Part shown: one piece after another, positions 1 through 8,917 of the stretch
Layout of the letters: the number at the start of each line of letters is the position of its first letter
Position numbering within the stretch: position 1 is the first letter of the stretch
Source: PWPR01 sp046542315
GTDB taxonomy: Bacteria > Bacillota > UBA994 > PWPR01
Assembly (NCBI GenBank): GCA_046542315.1
Contig: JBKHBO010000003.1
Location: 16,465 to 80,464 of the forward strand
Reading direction: 5' to 3'
Length of the DNA stretch: 64,000 bases
Notes under the pieces: generated by a model
What the model was told of the DNA's origin: nothing
Databases searched by the model: none
The model's input: only the letters and a program-made list of their open reading frames with translations
Translations under genes and position numbers: made by a program

Positions 1-17
1 GACGGGTTCAGTTATTA

Positions 18-959
18 ATGGAATATAACAAACTAGGCCGTACAAATATTAAAGTATCTCAGGTGGGATTTGGAGCACTTACTTTAAGTAAGCTTCAAAA
101 GAATCTTTCTCCTAAAGAGGCTAGATATCTATTAGATGCAGCAGTAGATTACGGGATTAACTTTTTTGATACTTCAGAGTTTTATGACAATTATTCTTCT
201 TTATCCTATCTGAGCAACTATGAGAATATTGTAATGGCTTCAAAATCTTATGCATATAATAAGTCTGGTGCTAGAAAAAGCGTAGAAAAAGCTTTAAAAG
301 AATTAAATAGAAGTTATATAGATATTTTTTGTTTGCACGAGCAGGAATCAGAATTAACTCTAAAGGGTCATTTGGAAGCATTGCTTGAATTAAAAAGAAT
401 GAAAGAAGAAGGTCTAATCAGAGCAATAGGTATTTCTACTCATTACATAAGAGGAGCTAAAGCAGCTATAGAAAATGATTATATTGAAATTGTTCAAGCT
501 ATTATCAATTACAAAGGAGTAGGCATAGTAGATGGCACTCTTAATGAGATGGATGAAGTATTAAAGACTTTAAAAGATAATAATAAAGGTATTTATGCTA
601 TGAAAATTCTTGGTGGAGGAAGTCTTTACAAAGAAGTGATAGAAGCTTTTACTTTCATAAAGAATTATCCGAATATGGACTCTTTTGCGCTTGGAATTGG
701 AGATTTATCTGAGTTAGAATTTGCAGTAAAATTTTTCACAGAAGGGACAATTAATAAAACATTGTTAAAGAAAACAAGCGATATAAATAGAAAACTTTAC
801 ATATCTTCATGGTGTATTGGATGTGGAAAATGTGTTGAAAAGTGTTCTCAGGAAGCTTTAAGCCTTGCTGGTGGGAAGGTAGAAGTGAATACCAAAAGAT
901 GTATATTGTGTGGATATTGCGTAGGAGTTTGTCCTGAATTGTGTATCAAAATTTTTTAG
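18..959 (+). CDS. Aldo/keto reductase with C-terminal 2[4Fe-4S] ferredoxin domain
   Basis: Soluble oxidoreductase of the aldo/keto reductase superfamily, 313 aa. The N-terminal 250 residues form the barrel domain with the usual tetrad visible as Asp51, Tyr56, Lys76 and His107 (FFDTSEFY, MASKSY, CLHEQ). The last 50 residues carry two CxxCxxCxxxC motifs (CIGCGKCVEKC and CILCGYCVGVC), so it should bind two 4Fe-4S clusters. AKR-ferredoxin fusions are common in anaerobes; the substrate cannot be told from sequence. The ATG overlaps a TAA at 16-18 that could end an upstream reading frame (only five codons are in the window), so the gene may be the continuation of an operon. ruvX follows after a short gap. 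Confidence 0.85.
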   Translation: MEYNKLGRTNIKVSQVGFGALTLSKLQKNLSPKEARYLLDAAVDYGINFFDTSEFYDNYSSLSYLSNYENIVMASKSYAYNKSGARKSVEKALKELNRSYIDIFCLHEQESELTLKGHLEALLELKRMKEEGLIRAIGISTHYIRGAKAAIENDYIEIVQAIINYKGVGIVDGTLNEMDEVLKTLKDNNKGIYAMKILGGGSLYKEVIEAFTFIKNYPNMDSFALGIGDLSELEFAVKFFTEGTINKTLLKKTSDINRKLYISSWCIGCGKCVEKCSQEALSLAGGKVEVNTKRCILCGYCVGVCPELCIKIF

Positions 960-977
960 TTTTAGGGTGTGAGTTTA

Positions 978-1394
978 GTGAGAATAATGGCTCTTGATGT
1001 AGGAGAAGTAAGAATAGGGATAGCATTAACAGACCCACTCCGTATGATTGCATCCCCTTATGATGTTTATGTAAGAAAAAATACAGAAGCTGATATAGAC
1101 TATTTTATTGATTTAATAAAAAGTAAAAAAGTAAGCGAACTGATTATAGGGTTACCAAAGCATTTAGATGGTAATGAAGGCAAGACAGCAAAAATGATAA
1201 GAGACTTTGCAGAAACACTTACTCAAAAAAGCGATGTAAAGATAGTTTTTCAAGATGAAAGATTTACATCAAAAAGTGCTGACCAGTTCCTAATTTCTAA
1301 TAATATGAGAAGAAGCAAGAGAAAAAATGTGATTGATAAAATGGCAGCACAGATTATTCTACAAAATTATTTGGATAAAATGAGGAATCTATAA
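978..1394 (+). CDS. ruvX: Putative pre-16S rRNA nuclease / Holliday junction resolvase-like YqgF
   Basis: RNase H-fold protein of the YqgF/RuvX family, implicated in maturation of the 16S rRNA 5' end and proposed as a Holliday junction resolvase. Family marks are the N-terminal ALDVGEVRIGIAL with the first catalytic Asp, the IIGLP strand with the central region, FQDERFTSKSAD, and the C-terminal DKMAAQIILQNYLD. I choose GTG 978 rather than the in-frame GTG 969, because the AGGGTG ribosome site at 964-969 is 8 nt from 978 but overlaps 969. This gives 138 aa, the usual length. ruvX followed by a DUF1292 gene and mltG is the standard Firmicutes order. Confidence 0.9.
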   Translation: MRIMALDVGEVRIGIALTDPLRMIASPYDVYVRKNTEADIDYFIDLIKSKKVSELIIGLPKHLDGNEGKTAKMIRDFAETLTQKSDVKIVFQDERFTSKSADQFLISNNMRRSKRKNVIDKMAAQIILQNYLDKMRNL

Positions 1395-1395
1395 C

Positions 1396-1424
1396 TTGAC
1401 GTTTAAGGAAAGAAAATTTACAAT
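1396..1424 (+). promoter_or_regulatory. Sigma-A type promoter for the DUF1292 gene
   Basis: TTGACG (1396-1401), a 17-nt spacer, and TACAAT (1419-1424), placed just after the ruvX stop codon and about 28 nt ahead of the ATG of the DUF1292 gene. Near-consensus boxes and spacing; not experimentally known. Confidence 0.7.
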
Positions 1425-1451
1425 GTAATCAGTTGAATGGAGGAATATAAA

Positions 1452-1724
1452 ATGTCATTCCAAGAAGAAGAAATTATTGTATTAATTGATGAAGATGAGA
1501 ACGAGATAGAGTTTGAGATAATTGAAATATTTGAGACTACTACTAATGAGAATAAATACGCATTCTTATTTCCATTAGACGAAGAAGAAGAGTCAATAAT
1601 AATGAAGATTGTTTTAGACGAAGATGGTGAAGAAATTTTAGTCGAGATTGATGATGATCAAGAGTGGGAAGAAGTTATACAAGCTTGGGAAGATTATATC
1701 TCAGAATTAGAAGAAGAAGAATAA
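1452..1724 (+). CDS. DUF1292 family acidic small protein
   Basis: Small, very acidic protein of 90 aa (many Glu and Asp, few basic residues) of the DUF1292/UPF0473 family (YrzB in Bacillus). Function unknown; the family is nearly always next to ruvX and mltG, as here. An in-frame ATG lies at 1437, but GGAGG at 1439-1443 is ideally spaced for the ATG at 1452, so the shorter form is preferred. It has its own promoter at 1396-1424 and is followed directly by a strong terminator, so it may be transcribed as a single-gene unit. Confidence 0.85.
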   Translation: MSFQEEEIIVLIDEDENEIEFEIIEIFETTTNENKYAFLFPLDEEEESIIMKIVLDEDGEEILVEIDDDQEWEEVIQAWEDYISELEEEE

Positions 1725-1748
1725 AAAAGGGTCATTTGACCCTTTTTT
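1723..1748 (+). terminator. Intrinsic terminator after the DUF1292 gene
   Basis: AAAAAAGGGTCA (1723-1734) pairs with TGACCCTTTTTT (1737-1748); the T-run forms the 3' arm tail. It overlaps the TAA stop codon of the upstream gene. The flanking A and T runs make it potentially active in both directions. Confidence 0.85.
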
Positions 1749-1774
1749 CATAATTTATTTTAGAAAGGGCAAAC

Positions 1775-2788
1775 ATGAAAGCAATAAAAAGGGTTTTTAT
1801 AAAAACAATTTTAGTTATAGTTGCTATTGTTGTTATATTTAGTGCTGTAAGAGTTACAGCTAACATTCTTAAAGAAGAAAAAACAATATATATTGAAATA
1901 CCTTCTGGATATAATCCAAGACAGATAGCAAATTTGCTAAAATCTAATGACATCATAGATTCTGCCTTTTATTTTAGATCCCTACTTAAGGTATCGCCTG
2001 ATTCATCAAATCTTAAAGCAGGACTATATGAGTTCAGTTCAAAAGAGTCAACTCTAAAAATAATATCTAAGTTGGTCAATGGAGAAGTTGCAGTATATGA
2101 AGATGTACGTATAACTATTCCTGAAGGCAGGAATATTGAACAGATAGGAGAAATATTTGAAAGAGAGGGCTTATTCTCACTTGAAGAATTTTTAGAAGCT
2201 GTGAATGAATATCACCTTGAATATGAATGGGTTGAAGATATTCCTAATGATAGAATTGAATACAAGTATGAGGGATATTTATTCCCGGACACATATGATT
2301 TTAAATCTATAGCAACACCTGAAATGGTTATAGATAAGTTAGCTGCTAGATTTAATCAACAAGTTTACAATCTATATAAAGAGAGTGACAACGATAGTGA
2401 TTTAAGTTTTCATGAATTGGTGACACTTGCTTCAATAGTAGAAAAGGAGGCTGTATTAACTGAAGAAAGACCAATAATTGCTAGTATATTCTTTAATAGG
2501 TTAGATACTAGTTTAGCTTTGCAAAGTTGTGCAACAGTGCAATATGTATTAGAAGAACATAAAGAAGTACTTTCTACAAAAGATACACAGATAGAATCTC
2601 CATTTAATACATATAGATATCCTGGATTACCACCAGGACCAATTTCGTCTATAGGCCAGTCTTCATTTAAAGCAGTTTTAGACCCCGCTGATACAAACTA
2701 CAAATATTTTCATGCTATCGGTGGAGGAAAACATAGTTTTAGTGTAACCTTTCAGGAACATCAAGAGTCAATAAGAAATAATAGGTAG
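1775..2788 (+). CDS. mltG: Endolytic murein transglycosylase MltG (YceG-like)
   Basis: Membrane-anchored lytic transglycosylase that cuts nascent glycan strands and helps set peptidoglycan chain length. 337 aa. A single N-terminal hydrophobic segment (about residues 8-28) anchors it, followed by the LysM-like region (IEIPSGYNPRQIANLL) and the YceG catalytic domain with the conserved ASIVEKEA motif containing the catalytic Glu, SIFFNRL, LQSCATVQY, and SPFNTYRYPGLPPGPIS near the C-terminus. It lies downstream of the terminator at 1723-1748, so it needs read-through or a promoter that I could not identify confidently. The U32 protein gene follows 9 nt later. Confidence 0.95.
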   Translation: MKAIKRVFIKTILVIVAIVVIFSAVRVTANILKEEKTIYIEIPSGYNPRQIANLLKSNDIIDSAFYFRSLLKVSPDSSNLKAGLYEFSSKESTLKIISKLVNGEVAVYEDVRITIPEGRNIEQIGEIFEREGLFSLEEFLEAVNEYHLEYEWVEDIPNDRIEYKYEGYLFPDTYDFKSIATPEMVIDKLAARFNQQVYNLYKESDNDSDLSFHELVTLASIVEKEAVLTEERPIIASIFFNRLDTSLALQSCATVQYVLEEHKEVLSTKDTQIESPFNTYRYPGLPPGPISSIGQSSFKAVLDPADTNYKYFHAIGGGKHSFSVTFQEHQESIRNNR

Positions 2789-2797
2789 GTGTAATTA

Positions 2798-4033
2798 ATG
2801 GATAAAATAGAATTACTAGCTCCAGCAGGTAATTTAGAAAAATTAAAGTTTGCAATTAATTATGGTGCTGATGCTATATATTTAGGTGGTACTGAATTTG
2901 GATTAAGAGCATTTGCAGGAAATTTCACAACAGAAGAGATGGAAGAAGCAGTAGAGTATGCTCATAAAAATGGAGCAAAAATTTATGTAACAGTTAATAT
3001 AATCGCACACAATGAAGATCTTGAATCACTAGAAGAGTATTTAATGCAACTTGAAAGTTTAAAAGTTGATGCGTTAATTATTGCTGATCCAGGTATAGTT
3101 AGAATAGCGAGAAAAGTAGTGCCTAATATGGAGATTCACTTAAGCACACAAGCTAGCAATACTAATTGGAGTGCAGCAAAATTTTGGAGTGATTTTGGAG
3201 TTAAAAGAATTATATTAGCAAGAGAACTGACCTTAGAGGAAATAGAAGAAATGGTCAGGAAAGTCCCTGAAATAGACTTTGAAGCATTTGTGCATGGAGC
3301 TATGTGTGTTTCTTATAGTGGGAGATGTCTTTTAAGCAATTATCTTGCAGGAAGAGACGCAAATAGAGGGCAATGCGCACAACCATGTAGATGGGAATAT
3401 GATTTGATAGAGAAAAATAGGCCAAACCAAAAGTTCGGTATTGAGCAAGATCAAAAGGGAACATATATTTTTAACTCTAAAGATATGAATACTATAAGCA
3501 TATTACCTAGCATTATAAATACGGGTGTAAAATCACTAAAAATTGAAGGTCGTATGAAAAGTTTACATTATGTAGCTACTGTTACAAAAATATATAGAGA
3601 AGCAATTGATTCATATTATGATAATCCAGAAAAATATATTGTAAAACAAGAATGGATTGAAGAATTAAATAAGCCAAGCCATAGACCTTTCTTTCCTGGA
3701 TTTTATTTGAATAAACCTACTGATAGTAGGGATAGCCAACACATAGAGACCTCGAAATATTTTAGAGATTATGATTTTATCGGGGTAGTAAGAGATTATG
3801 ATAAAGACAAAGGAGTAGCCTTAGTGGAACAGAGGAACTTATTTGAGGTTGGAGAAGAAATTGAAATAATGAACTTAAAAGGAGACACTTTTGATTTTGA
3901 AATACTCAAAATAATTGATAGTGAGACAAATGAATCTATTTCAAGAGCTCCTCATGCACAACAATTAGTCTGGATTGATGTGCCTAAGCCAGTGAGCCAA
4001 AGGGCAATTTTAAGGAGAAAAGTAAATGGGTAG
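2798..4033 (+). CDS. U32 family protein, probable prephenate-dependent tRNA uridine 34 hydroxylation protein (TrhP/YrrO-like)
   Basis: Peptidase U32 family, 411 aa. Family marks include ELLAPAGNLEKLKFAINYGADAIYLGG near the N-terminus (given here in part only as a motif), STQAS, the FVHGAMCVSYSGRC signature, the Cys-rich GQCAQPCRWEY, and SLKIEGRMKS. In Bacillus and E. coli the close members (YrrO, YegQ) act with iron-sulfur clusters in making 5-hydroxyuridine at tRNA position 34 rather than as proteases; I infer that role here from the Cys pattern and from the mltG-U32-udk order shared with Bacillus. Only one U32 gene is present where Bacillus has a pair. Its end overlaps udk by 8 nt, suggesting translational coupling. 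Confidence 0.85.
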   Translation: MDKIELLAPAGNLEKLKFAINYGADAIYLGGTEFGLRAFAGNFTTEEMEEAVEYAHKNGAKIYVTVNIIAHNEDLESLEEYLMQLESLKVDALIIADPGIVRIARKVVPNMEIHLSTQASNTNWSAAKFWSDFGVKRIILARELTLEEIEEMVRKVPEIDFEAFVHGAMCVSYSGRCLLSNYLAGRDANRGQCAQPCRWEYDLIEKNRPNQKFGIEQDQKGTYIFNSKDMNTISILPSIINTGVKSLKIEGRMKSLHYVATVTKIYREAIDSYYDNPEKYIVKQEWIEELNKPSHRPFFPGFYLNKPTDSRDSQHIETSKYFRDYDFIGVVRDYDKDKGVALVEQRNLFEVGEEIEIMNLKGDTFDFEILKIIDSETNESISRAPHAQQLVWIDVPKPVSQRAILRRKVNG

Positions 4034-4655
4034 AGCTATTTTAATTGGGATTGCAGGAGGAAGTGGCTCTGGCAAAACAACTGTTGCAAAAGCATTAAAA
4101 AAAAAGCAAAAAGACAATATCTTAATAATTGAGCAAGATGCCTATTATAAGAATAGGCAAGATCTTAGTTACGAAGAGAGATGCTTATTAAATTATGACC
4201 ACCCCAATGCATTTGATACAGAGCTATTATGTGAACATTTAATTGCATTAATTAATGGTGAGTCTATAAATAAACCCATATATGACTTTAGTGTTCATTT
4301 GAGAAAAGAAGAAACTATCAAAGTATCCCCTTGTCCAATTATCATTTTAGAAGGTATTTTAGTCTTAGAAAGTGAAACGTTAAGAGATCTTATGGATATA
4401 AAAGTTTATGTAGATACAGATGCTGATGTTAGAGTTTTAAGAAGACTTAAAAGAGATATTAGAGAAAGAGGTAGAACTTTAGAATCTGTTATCAACCAAT
4501 ATTTAACAACTGTTATGCCGATGCACAATGCTTTTGTTGAGCCAAGCAAAAGATATGCTGATATAATTATTCCAGAAGGCGGTAAAAATATGGTTGCTAT
4601 AGATATACTTAATAGCAGACTAGATAACGTAAAAAATTTAGAGGAAGAGTGTTAA
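4026..4655 (+). CDS. udk: Uridine/cytidine kinase
   Basis: Phosphorylates uridine and cytidine to UMP and CMP in pyrimidine salvage. 209 aa, normal for bacterial Udk. The P-loop GGSGSGKTT is at residues 11-19; YDHPNAFD, the IILEGILVL strand, and the lid region with RRLKRDIRERGR match the family. The last codons overlap the next gene as TAATG. Operon member between the U32 gene and the YqeG gene. Confidence 0.95.
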   Translation: MGRAILIGIAGGSGSGKTTVAKALKKKQKDNILIIEQDAYYKNRQDLSYEERCLLNYDHPNAFDTELLCEHLIALINGESINKPIYDFSVHLRKEETIKVSPCPIIILEGILVLESETLRDLMDIKVYVDTDADVRVLRRLKRDIRERGRTLESVINQYLTTVMPMHNAFVEPSKRYADIIIPEGGKNMVAIDILNSRLDNVKNLEEEC

Positions 4656-5131
4656 TGAGCTTTTTAATTCCAGATTATAGTTATAGAACTATCTATGATA
4701 TTGATTTTGAGAAATTGAAGAAGGAAGGTATTAAGCTAGTATTAGTTGATATAGATAACACCATTATTGCTTGGGACAGTGTTATAGTTAATGAGAAATT
4801 AATTGCATTTTTTGATGAGTTAAAAGATTCTGGATTCGTAGTTAGGATATTATCTAACGCTCCAAAAGAGAGAGCAAAAGAAATTTCTAAAAAATTAGGT
4901 GTAAAAGGCATTGGCAGATCATATAAGCCTTTTTCTTTTAATTTTAAAAAAAGCATAAATTCTGAAGGCTTCAAAAAGAGTGAAACTATAATGATCGGTG
5001 ATCAGATCTTTACAGACTTACTAGGAGCAAAGTTAGCTGGAATAAAAGTAATTTTGGTTGATCCAATTAGTAAAAAAGAGTTAAAAGTAACTAAGTTTAT
5101 GAGACTATTAGAAAAGTTTATCAGAAAATAA
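4655..5131 (+). CDS. YqeG family HAD-IIIA phosphatase
   Basis: Haloacid dehalogenase superfamily phosphatase, 158 aa. Catalytic motif I is LVDIDNTI (nucleophile and acid Asp), motif II the ILSNA Ser/Asn region, and motif III/IV MIGDQIFTDLLGAKLAG. YqeG proteins are related to mitochondrial phosphatidylglycerophosphatase PTPMT/Gep4, so a phosphatidylglycerophosphate substrate is possible, but this is not shown by the sequence. An in-frame GTG lies at 4649; the ATG at 4655 has GAGGAAG 7 nt upstream and overlaps the udk stop as TAATG, so it is preferred. Confidence 0.88.
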   Translation: MSFLIPDYSYRTIYDIDFEKLKKEGIKLVLVDIDNTIIAWDSVIVNEKLIAFFDELKDSGFVVRILSNAPKERAKEISKKLGVKGIGRSYKPFSFNFKKSINSEGFKKSETIMIGDQIFTDLLGAKLAGIKVILVDPISKKELKVTKFMRLLEKFIRK

Positions 5132-5153
5132 GTAAAAGCAGAGGTGTCTAATT

Positions 5154-5651
5154 TTGAGAATTTTGGGCGTAGATCCAGGGCTAGCAATAACAGGTTTTGC
5201 TATAATAGAGGAGCAGAATAATTTAAAAATACCAGTTGCATATGGTTGCATAAGAACAAGTTCAAAAGAAGACCACTACAAGAGATTGCTAACTATTTTC
5301 GAAGACATTACTCACATTATAGAAAAATATAAGCCTCAAGTTGCCGCTGTTGAAAAATTGTTTTTTAACAAAAATGTTAGAACAGCTTTAAAAGTAGGAG
5401 AGGCTAGAGGAGTAGTTTTATTAGCAATTGCAAAAGCAAGTCTAGATATATATGAGTATACACCTTTGCAGGTTAAACAAGCACTTGTAGGATATGGCAG
5501 AGCTGATAAGCAACAAGTTCAATATATGGTTAAATCTGAGTTTAAATTAAAAAAATCTCCTTCTCCAGATGATGTGGCAGATGCATGTGCTGTAGCTTTA
5601 ACACATATACGTTCAGTAAAATATCAAAATATGATAAAGGAGTACAAGTAA
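5154..5651 (+). CDS. ruvC: Crossover junction endodeoxyribonuclease RuvC
   Basis: Holliday junction resolvase that nicks the junction positioned by RuvAB. 165 aa, usual length. Catalytic acids are visible: Asp7 (GVDPG), Glu67 (AAVEKLFF), Asp140 and Asp143 (SPDDVADACAVALTH). Start codon is TTG, supported by GAGGTG about 8 nt upstream and by the conserved N-terminus. The stop overlaps the ruvA start as TAATG, and ruvB follows, so all three resolvasome subunits are made from one message. Confidence 0.95.
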   Translation: MRILGVDPGLAITGFAIIEEQNNLKIPVAYGCIRTSSKEDHYKRLLTIFEDITHIIEKYKPQVAAVEKLFFNKNVRTALKVGEARGVVLLAIAKASLDIYEYTPLQVKQALVGYGRADKQQVQYMVKSEFKLKKSPSPDDVADACAVALTHIRSVKYQNMIKEYK

Positions 5652-6253
5652 TGTTTGAATATGTCCAAGGCACACTGAAACATATAGACTCAGATTACGT
5701 TGTGATAGATATAAACGTCATAGGATTTAAGGTATTTACCCGAGTAAATAGTATAGTTGGACACATAGATAAAGAAGAAGAACTAAAGTTATATAATTAT
5801 CTTAATGTTAGAGAGAATGAGATTAGTTTATATGGTTTTGTGACTAAACAAGAGCTTGAACTATTTGAGTTACTAATAAATGTCTCAGGAATTGGTCCAA
5901 GGGTAGCTCTTAACATCTTAAACAATACAAATGCGAGAGACTTAGTATCAGCAATAGCTTTTGAAGATGTCAAAGCACTTATGAAATTGCCTGGAGTAGG
6001 TAAGAAGACTGCTCAAAAAATATTGCTTGAACTAAAAGATAAACTTGCTATTAGTGATGTTGAAGATGACATCCCTTCAAGACAAATAGGCAGTGAAAAC
6101 AACGCTCTGTCAGAAGCTATTATGGCATTAGAGTCATTAGGGTATGATTCAATGGAATCATCAAGAGCAGTAAATAAAGCGGCTAGCAAAGATTCCAACT
6201 TGTCTGTAGAAGATTTAATAAAAACTGCTTTAAAAGAATTAGCTAGGTTTTAG
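5651..6253 (+). CDS. ruvA: Holliday junction branch migration protein RuvA
   Basis: Tetrameric junction-binding subunit that loads RuvB hexamers. 200 aa. N-terminal OB domain (MFEYVQGTLKHI through LNVRENEISLYGF), then two helix-hairpin-helix motifs (INVSGIGPRVALNIL and LMKLPGVGKKTAQKILLELKDKL) and a C-terminal RuvB-binding domain (EAIMALESLGYDSMESSRAV). A longer in-frame extension to 5585 exists but would lie inside ruvC; the ATG overlapping the ruvC stop matches the family N-terminus. Confidence 0.95.
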   Translation: MFEYVQGTLKHIDSDYVVIDINVIGFKVFTRVNSIVGHIDKEEELKLYNYLNVRENEISLYGFVTKQELELFELLINVSGIGPRVALNILNNTNARDLVSAIAFEDVKALMKLPGVGKKTAQKILLELKDKLAISDVEDDIPSRQIGSENNALSEAIMALESLGYDSMESSRAVNKAASKDSNLSVEDLIKTALKELARF

Positions 6254-6264
6254 GAGAGATTATA

Positions 6265-7305
6265 TTGATAGAAGAAAAACAAGACAGAGTTATTAGTGCT
6301 GAACACAAAGATATAGATATAGAGCTAGAAACCTCTCTTCGACCTAATTATTTTAGTGAGTATATCGGTCAGACTAAGGTAGTTGAAAATTTAAAAATAT
6401 TTATACAGGCCGCAGTTGGTAGGAAAGAAGCATTGGATCATGTTCTTTTATATGGGCCTCCTGGTTTAGGTAAAACTACTTTAGCTCATATTATAGCTAA
6501 TGAAATGAAATCTAATATCAGAGTTACTTCTGGTCCAGCAATAGAGAGGCCTGGAGATTTAGCTGCAATTTTAACTAATTTAGATAAAGGCGACGTATTA
6601 TTTATTGATGAGGTTCATAGGTTAAATCGTACTGTTGAAGAAGTCTTGTATTCTGCGATGGAAGATTATGCTTTAGACATAATCGTTGGCAAAGGTCCAA
6701 GTGCAAGATCAATTAGACTAGATCTTCAAAACTTTACTCTTATTGGGGCTACTACTAGAGCAGGTAGTTTATCATCCCCATTAAGAAGTAGATTTGGTGT
6801 TGTAAGTAGATTGCAATATTATCAGATTAATGAACTTAGCGATATTATTGTTAGGTCTGCAAAAATTCTTGATATTGAGATAGATCAAAATGGTGCGTTA
6901 GAAATAGCCAAAAGATCTAGAGGTACCCCAAGAGTAGCCAATAGACTACTAAAAAGAGCTAGGGATTACGCAGAAGTAAAAGCTAGTGGAATAATTACTT
7001 ATGATGTAGCAATAGCAGCGCTAAAAATGTTAGAAGTTGATCAATATGGTTTAGATGCTGTTGATCGCAAACTTTTACTTATGATAATAGAAAAGTTTGA
7101 CGGTGGGCCAGTGGGCTTGGATACGATGGCTGCTGCAATTAGTGAGGCACCAGAAACAATTGGTGATGTTTATGAACCTTTTTTACTTCAACAAGGATTT
7201 TTGCAAAGAACTCCTAGAGGTAGAGTTGCAACAAAATTTGCTTACAATTATTTTGATAAACCAACTAGTCAATCAGAGCAAAAGACTATTTTTAATAAGG
7301 AATAG
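6265..7305 (+). CDS. ruvB: Holliday junction branch migration ATPase RuvB
   Basis: AAA+ motor for branch migration. 346 aa. Contains LRPNYFSEYIGQ, Walker A GPPGLGKTT (residues 64-72), Walker B DVLFIDEVHRL, sensor I IGATTRAG and the arginine finger region SPLRSRFG, then the C-terminal winged helix (GGPVGLDTMAAAISE, DVYEPFLLQQGFLQRTPRGR). Start is TTG at 6265 after TAGGAGAG. It ends 9 nt before queH. Confidence 0.97.
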   Translation: MIEEKQDRVISAEHKDIDIELETSLRPNYFSEYIGQTKVVENLKIFIQAAVGRKEALDHVLLYGPPGLGKTTLAHIIANEMKSNIRVTSGPAIERPGDLAAILTNLDKGDVLFIDEVHRLNRTVEEVLYSAMEDYALDIIVGKGPSARSIRLDLQNFTLIGATTRAGSLSSPLRSRFGVVSRLQYYQINELSDIIVRSAKILDIEIDQNGALEIAKRSRGTPRVANRLLKRARDYAEVKASGIITYDVAIAALKMLEVDQYGLDAVDRKLLLMIIEKFDGGPVGLDTMAAAISEAPETIGDVYEPFLLQQGFLQRTPRGRVATKFAYNYFDKPTSQSEQKTIFNKE

Positions 7306-7314
7306 TGATTAAAT

Positions 7315-7854
7315 ATGAAAATACTATTACATATGTGCTGTGGTCCATGTGCTAGCGCAACAATAGAATATTTAAAAAAAGAAGGACATGAAGTTTATGG
7401 ATATTTTTATAACCCTAATATTCATCCATTAATGGAGTATAGAAAAAGAGAAGAATCTGCGTATAAATTAGCGGAAATTATGAATATCAAAATGATTGGA
7501 GAGCCAAAGTACGGTCTAAATGAATATTTGCGTGAAGTAGTATATAGAGAGAATAAAAGATGTTATTTATGCTATAACATGCGAATTTCAGAAACTGCAA
7601 GGATGGCAAGAGTCGGTAAGTTTGATGCGTTTACTACCACATTATTGATTAGTCCTTACCAAGCTCATAACCAAATTATTGAGCTAGCTAATGTAGCAGC
7701 AGACAGAGAGAATATTAGTTTTTACTACTATGATTTTAGAGAATTGTTTAAAAGAAGTATAGAATTGTCAAAAGAACATAACTTATATAGACAACAATAT
7801 TGTGGATGTATCTATAGCGAAGAAGATAGATACAAAAACCAAAAGAATATATAG
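7315..7854 (+). CDS. queH: Epoxyqueuosine reductase QueH
   Basis: Last step of queuosine synthesis: reduction of epoxyqueuosine in tRNA to queuosine, the job done by QueG in other bacteria. 179 aa of the DUF208/QueH family. The cysteine motifs are clear: MCCGPCA at the N-terminus (Cys8, Cys9, Cys12), RCYLCYNMR in the middle, and QQYCGCIYS at the C-terminus; these bind an iron-sulfur cluster and a metal in characterised QueH. The placement just before queA and tgt supports the assignment. Confidence 0.93.
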   Translation: MKILLHMCCGPCASATIEYLKKEGHEVYGYFYNPNIHPLMEYRKREESAYKLAEIMNIKMIGEPKYGLNEYLREVVYRENKRCYLCYNMRISETARMARVGKFDAFTTTLLISPYQAHNQIIELANVAADRENISFYYYDFRELFKRSIELSKEHNLYRQQYCGCIYSEEDRYKNQKNI

Positions 7855-7873
7855 AAGTAGGATGGAGAGTTTT

Positions 7874-8917
7874 ATGTCACATAAATTAGATGATTATAAT
7901 TATGATTTACCAGAAGAATATATAGCTCAGCAACCAATATATCCAAGAGACCATTCAAAATTAATGGTGGTTAAAGAAAGCAGTGATAAGTTTATTCATA
8001 AGAATTTTTTTGACATCATTGATTTTTTATCTAAAGGAGACATTTTAGTAGTAAATAACTCAAAAGTTATTCCTGCTAGACTACATGGTAAAAAAGTTCC
8101 GACAGGTGGAAAAGTTGAAGCGCTTCTTCTCAAAAAGAGAAAAGAGGAAAACGTCTGGGAGTGTTTAGTAAAGCCTGCTAGAAGACTAAAGGTAGGTCAA
8201 GATCTTTCATTTGGAAACGACCAATTAAAAGCTAAAATAATTGAAGAGTTACCAGAAGGCAGAAGACTTATAAAATTTGAAGATGCTAAAAATATTGATG
8301 AATTAATAGATAAAGTTGGAGAAATGCCATTGCCTCCATATATAAAAGAAGAACTTGAAAATAAAGATAGATATCAAACTGTTTATGCAAAGTGGAGAGG
8401 TTCAGCAGCTGCACCTACTGCAGGATTACACTTTACAGATGAGTTGATTGAAAAGATAGAAGATAAAGGTATAATAATTGCCGAGGTAATGCTTCATGTA
8501 GGATTAGGTACATTTAGACCAGTCGATTCTGATGACATTACAAAACATATTATGCACTCAGAATACTATGAGATAAATAATGAAACCGCAGAAAAATTGA
8601 ACGACGCTAAAAGAGATGGTAAAAAAATTGTAGCAGTAGGAACAACTTCTATAAGAGTTTTAGAATCAGCAGCAAATGAAGAAGGTCTTTTAGAAGCTAA
8701 AAAAGGAAAGACTGACATCTTTATTTATCCAGGATATGAGTGGAAGTTTGTTAATTCATTGATTACTAATTTTCATTTACCTAAGTCTTCTTTACTGATG
8801 CTTGTTAGTGCATTTATTGGTAGAGATAAAATTCTCAAAGCGTATGAAGAAGCAAAGAGAAAAAGCTATCGGTTCTTTAGTTTTGGGGATGCGATGTTTT
8901 TAACAAGGAGAAATTAG
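7874..8917 (+). CDS. queA: tRNA preQ1(34) S-adenosylmethionine ribosyltransferase-isomerase QueA
   Basis: Converts preQ1 at the wobble position to epoxyqueuosine using the ribose of S-adenosylmethionine. 347 aa from ATG 7874, which follows GGAGAG and matches the family N-terminus (LDDYNYDLPEEYIAQ.P). Other marks are LVVNNSKVIPARL, GEMPLPPYI, WRGSAAAPTAGLHFT, MLHVGLGTFRPV and NFHLPKSSLLMLVSAF. In-frame starts at 7862 and further upstream at 7802, inside queH, are less likely. The QueA stop codon abuts the tgt ATG. Confidence 0.96.
   Translation: MSHKLDDYNYDLPEEYIAQQPIYPRDHSKLMVVKESSDKFIHKNFFDIIDFLSKGDILVVNNSKVIPARLHGKKVPTGGKVEALLLKKRKEENVWECLVKPARRLKVGQDLSFGNDQLKAKIIEELPEGRRLIKFEDAKNIDELIDKVGEMPLPPYIKEELENKDRYQTVYAKWRGSAAAPTAGLHFTDELIEKIEDKGIIIAEVMLHVGLGTFRPVDSDDITKHIMHSEYYEINNETAEKLNDAKRDGKKIVAVGTTSIRVLESAANEEGLLEAKKGKTDIFIYPGYEWKFVNSLITNFHLPKSSLLMLVSAFIGRDKILKAYEEAKRKSYRFFSFGDAMFLTRRN

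Noticed and set aside
7097..7312. Plus-strand frame of 71 codons inside ruvB
   Set aside because: A second frame inside a conserved gene; ruvB accounts for the sequence.
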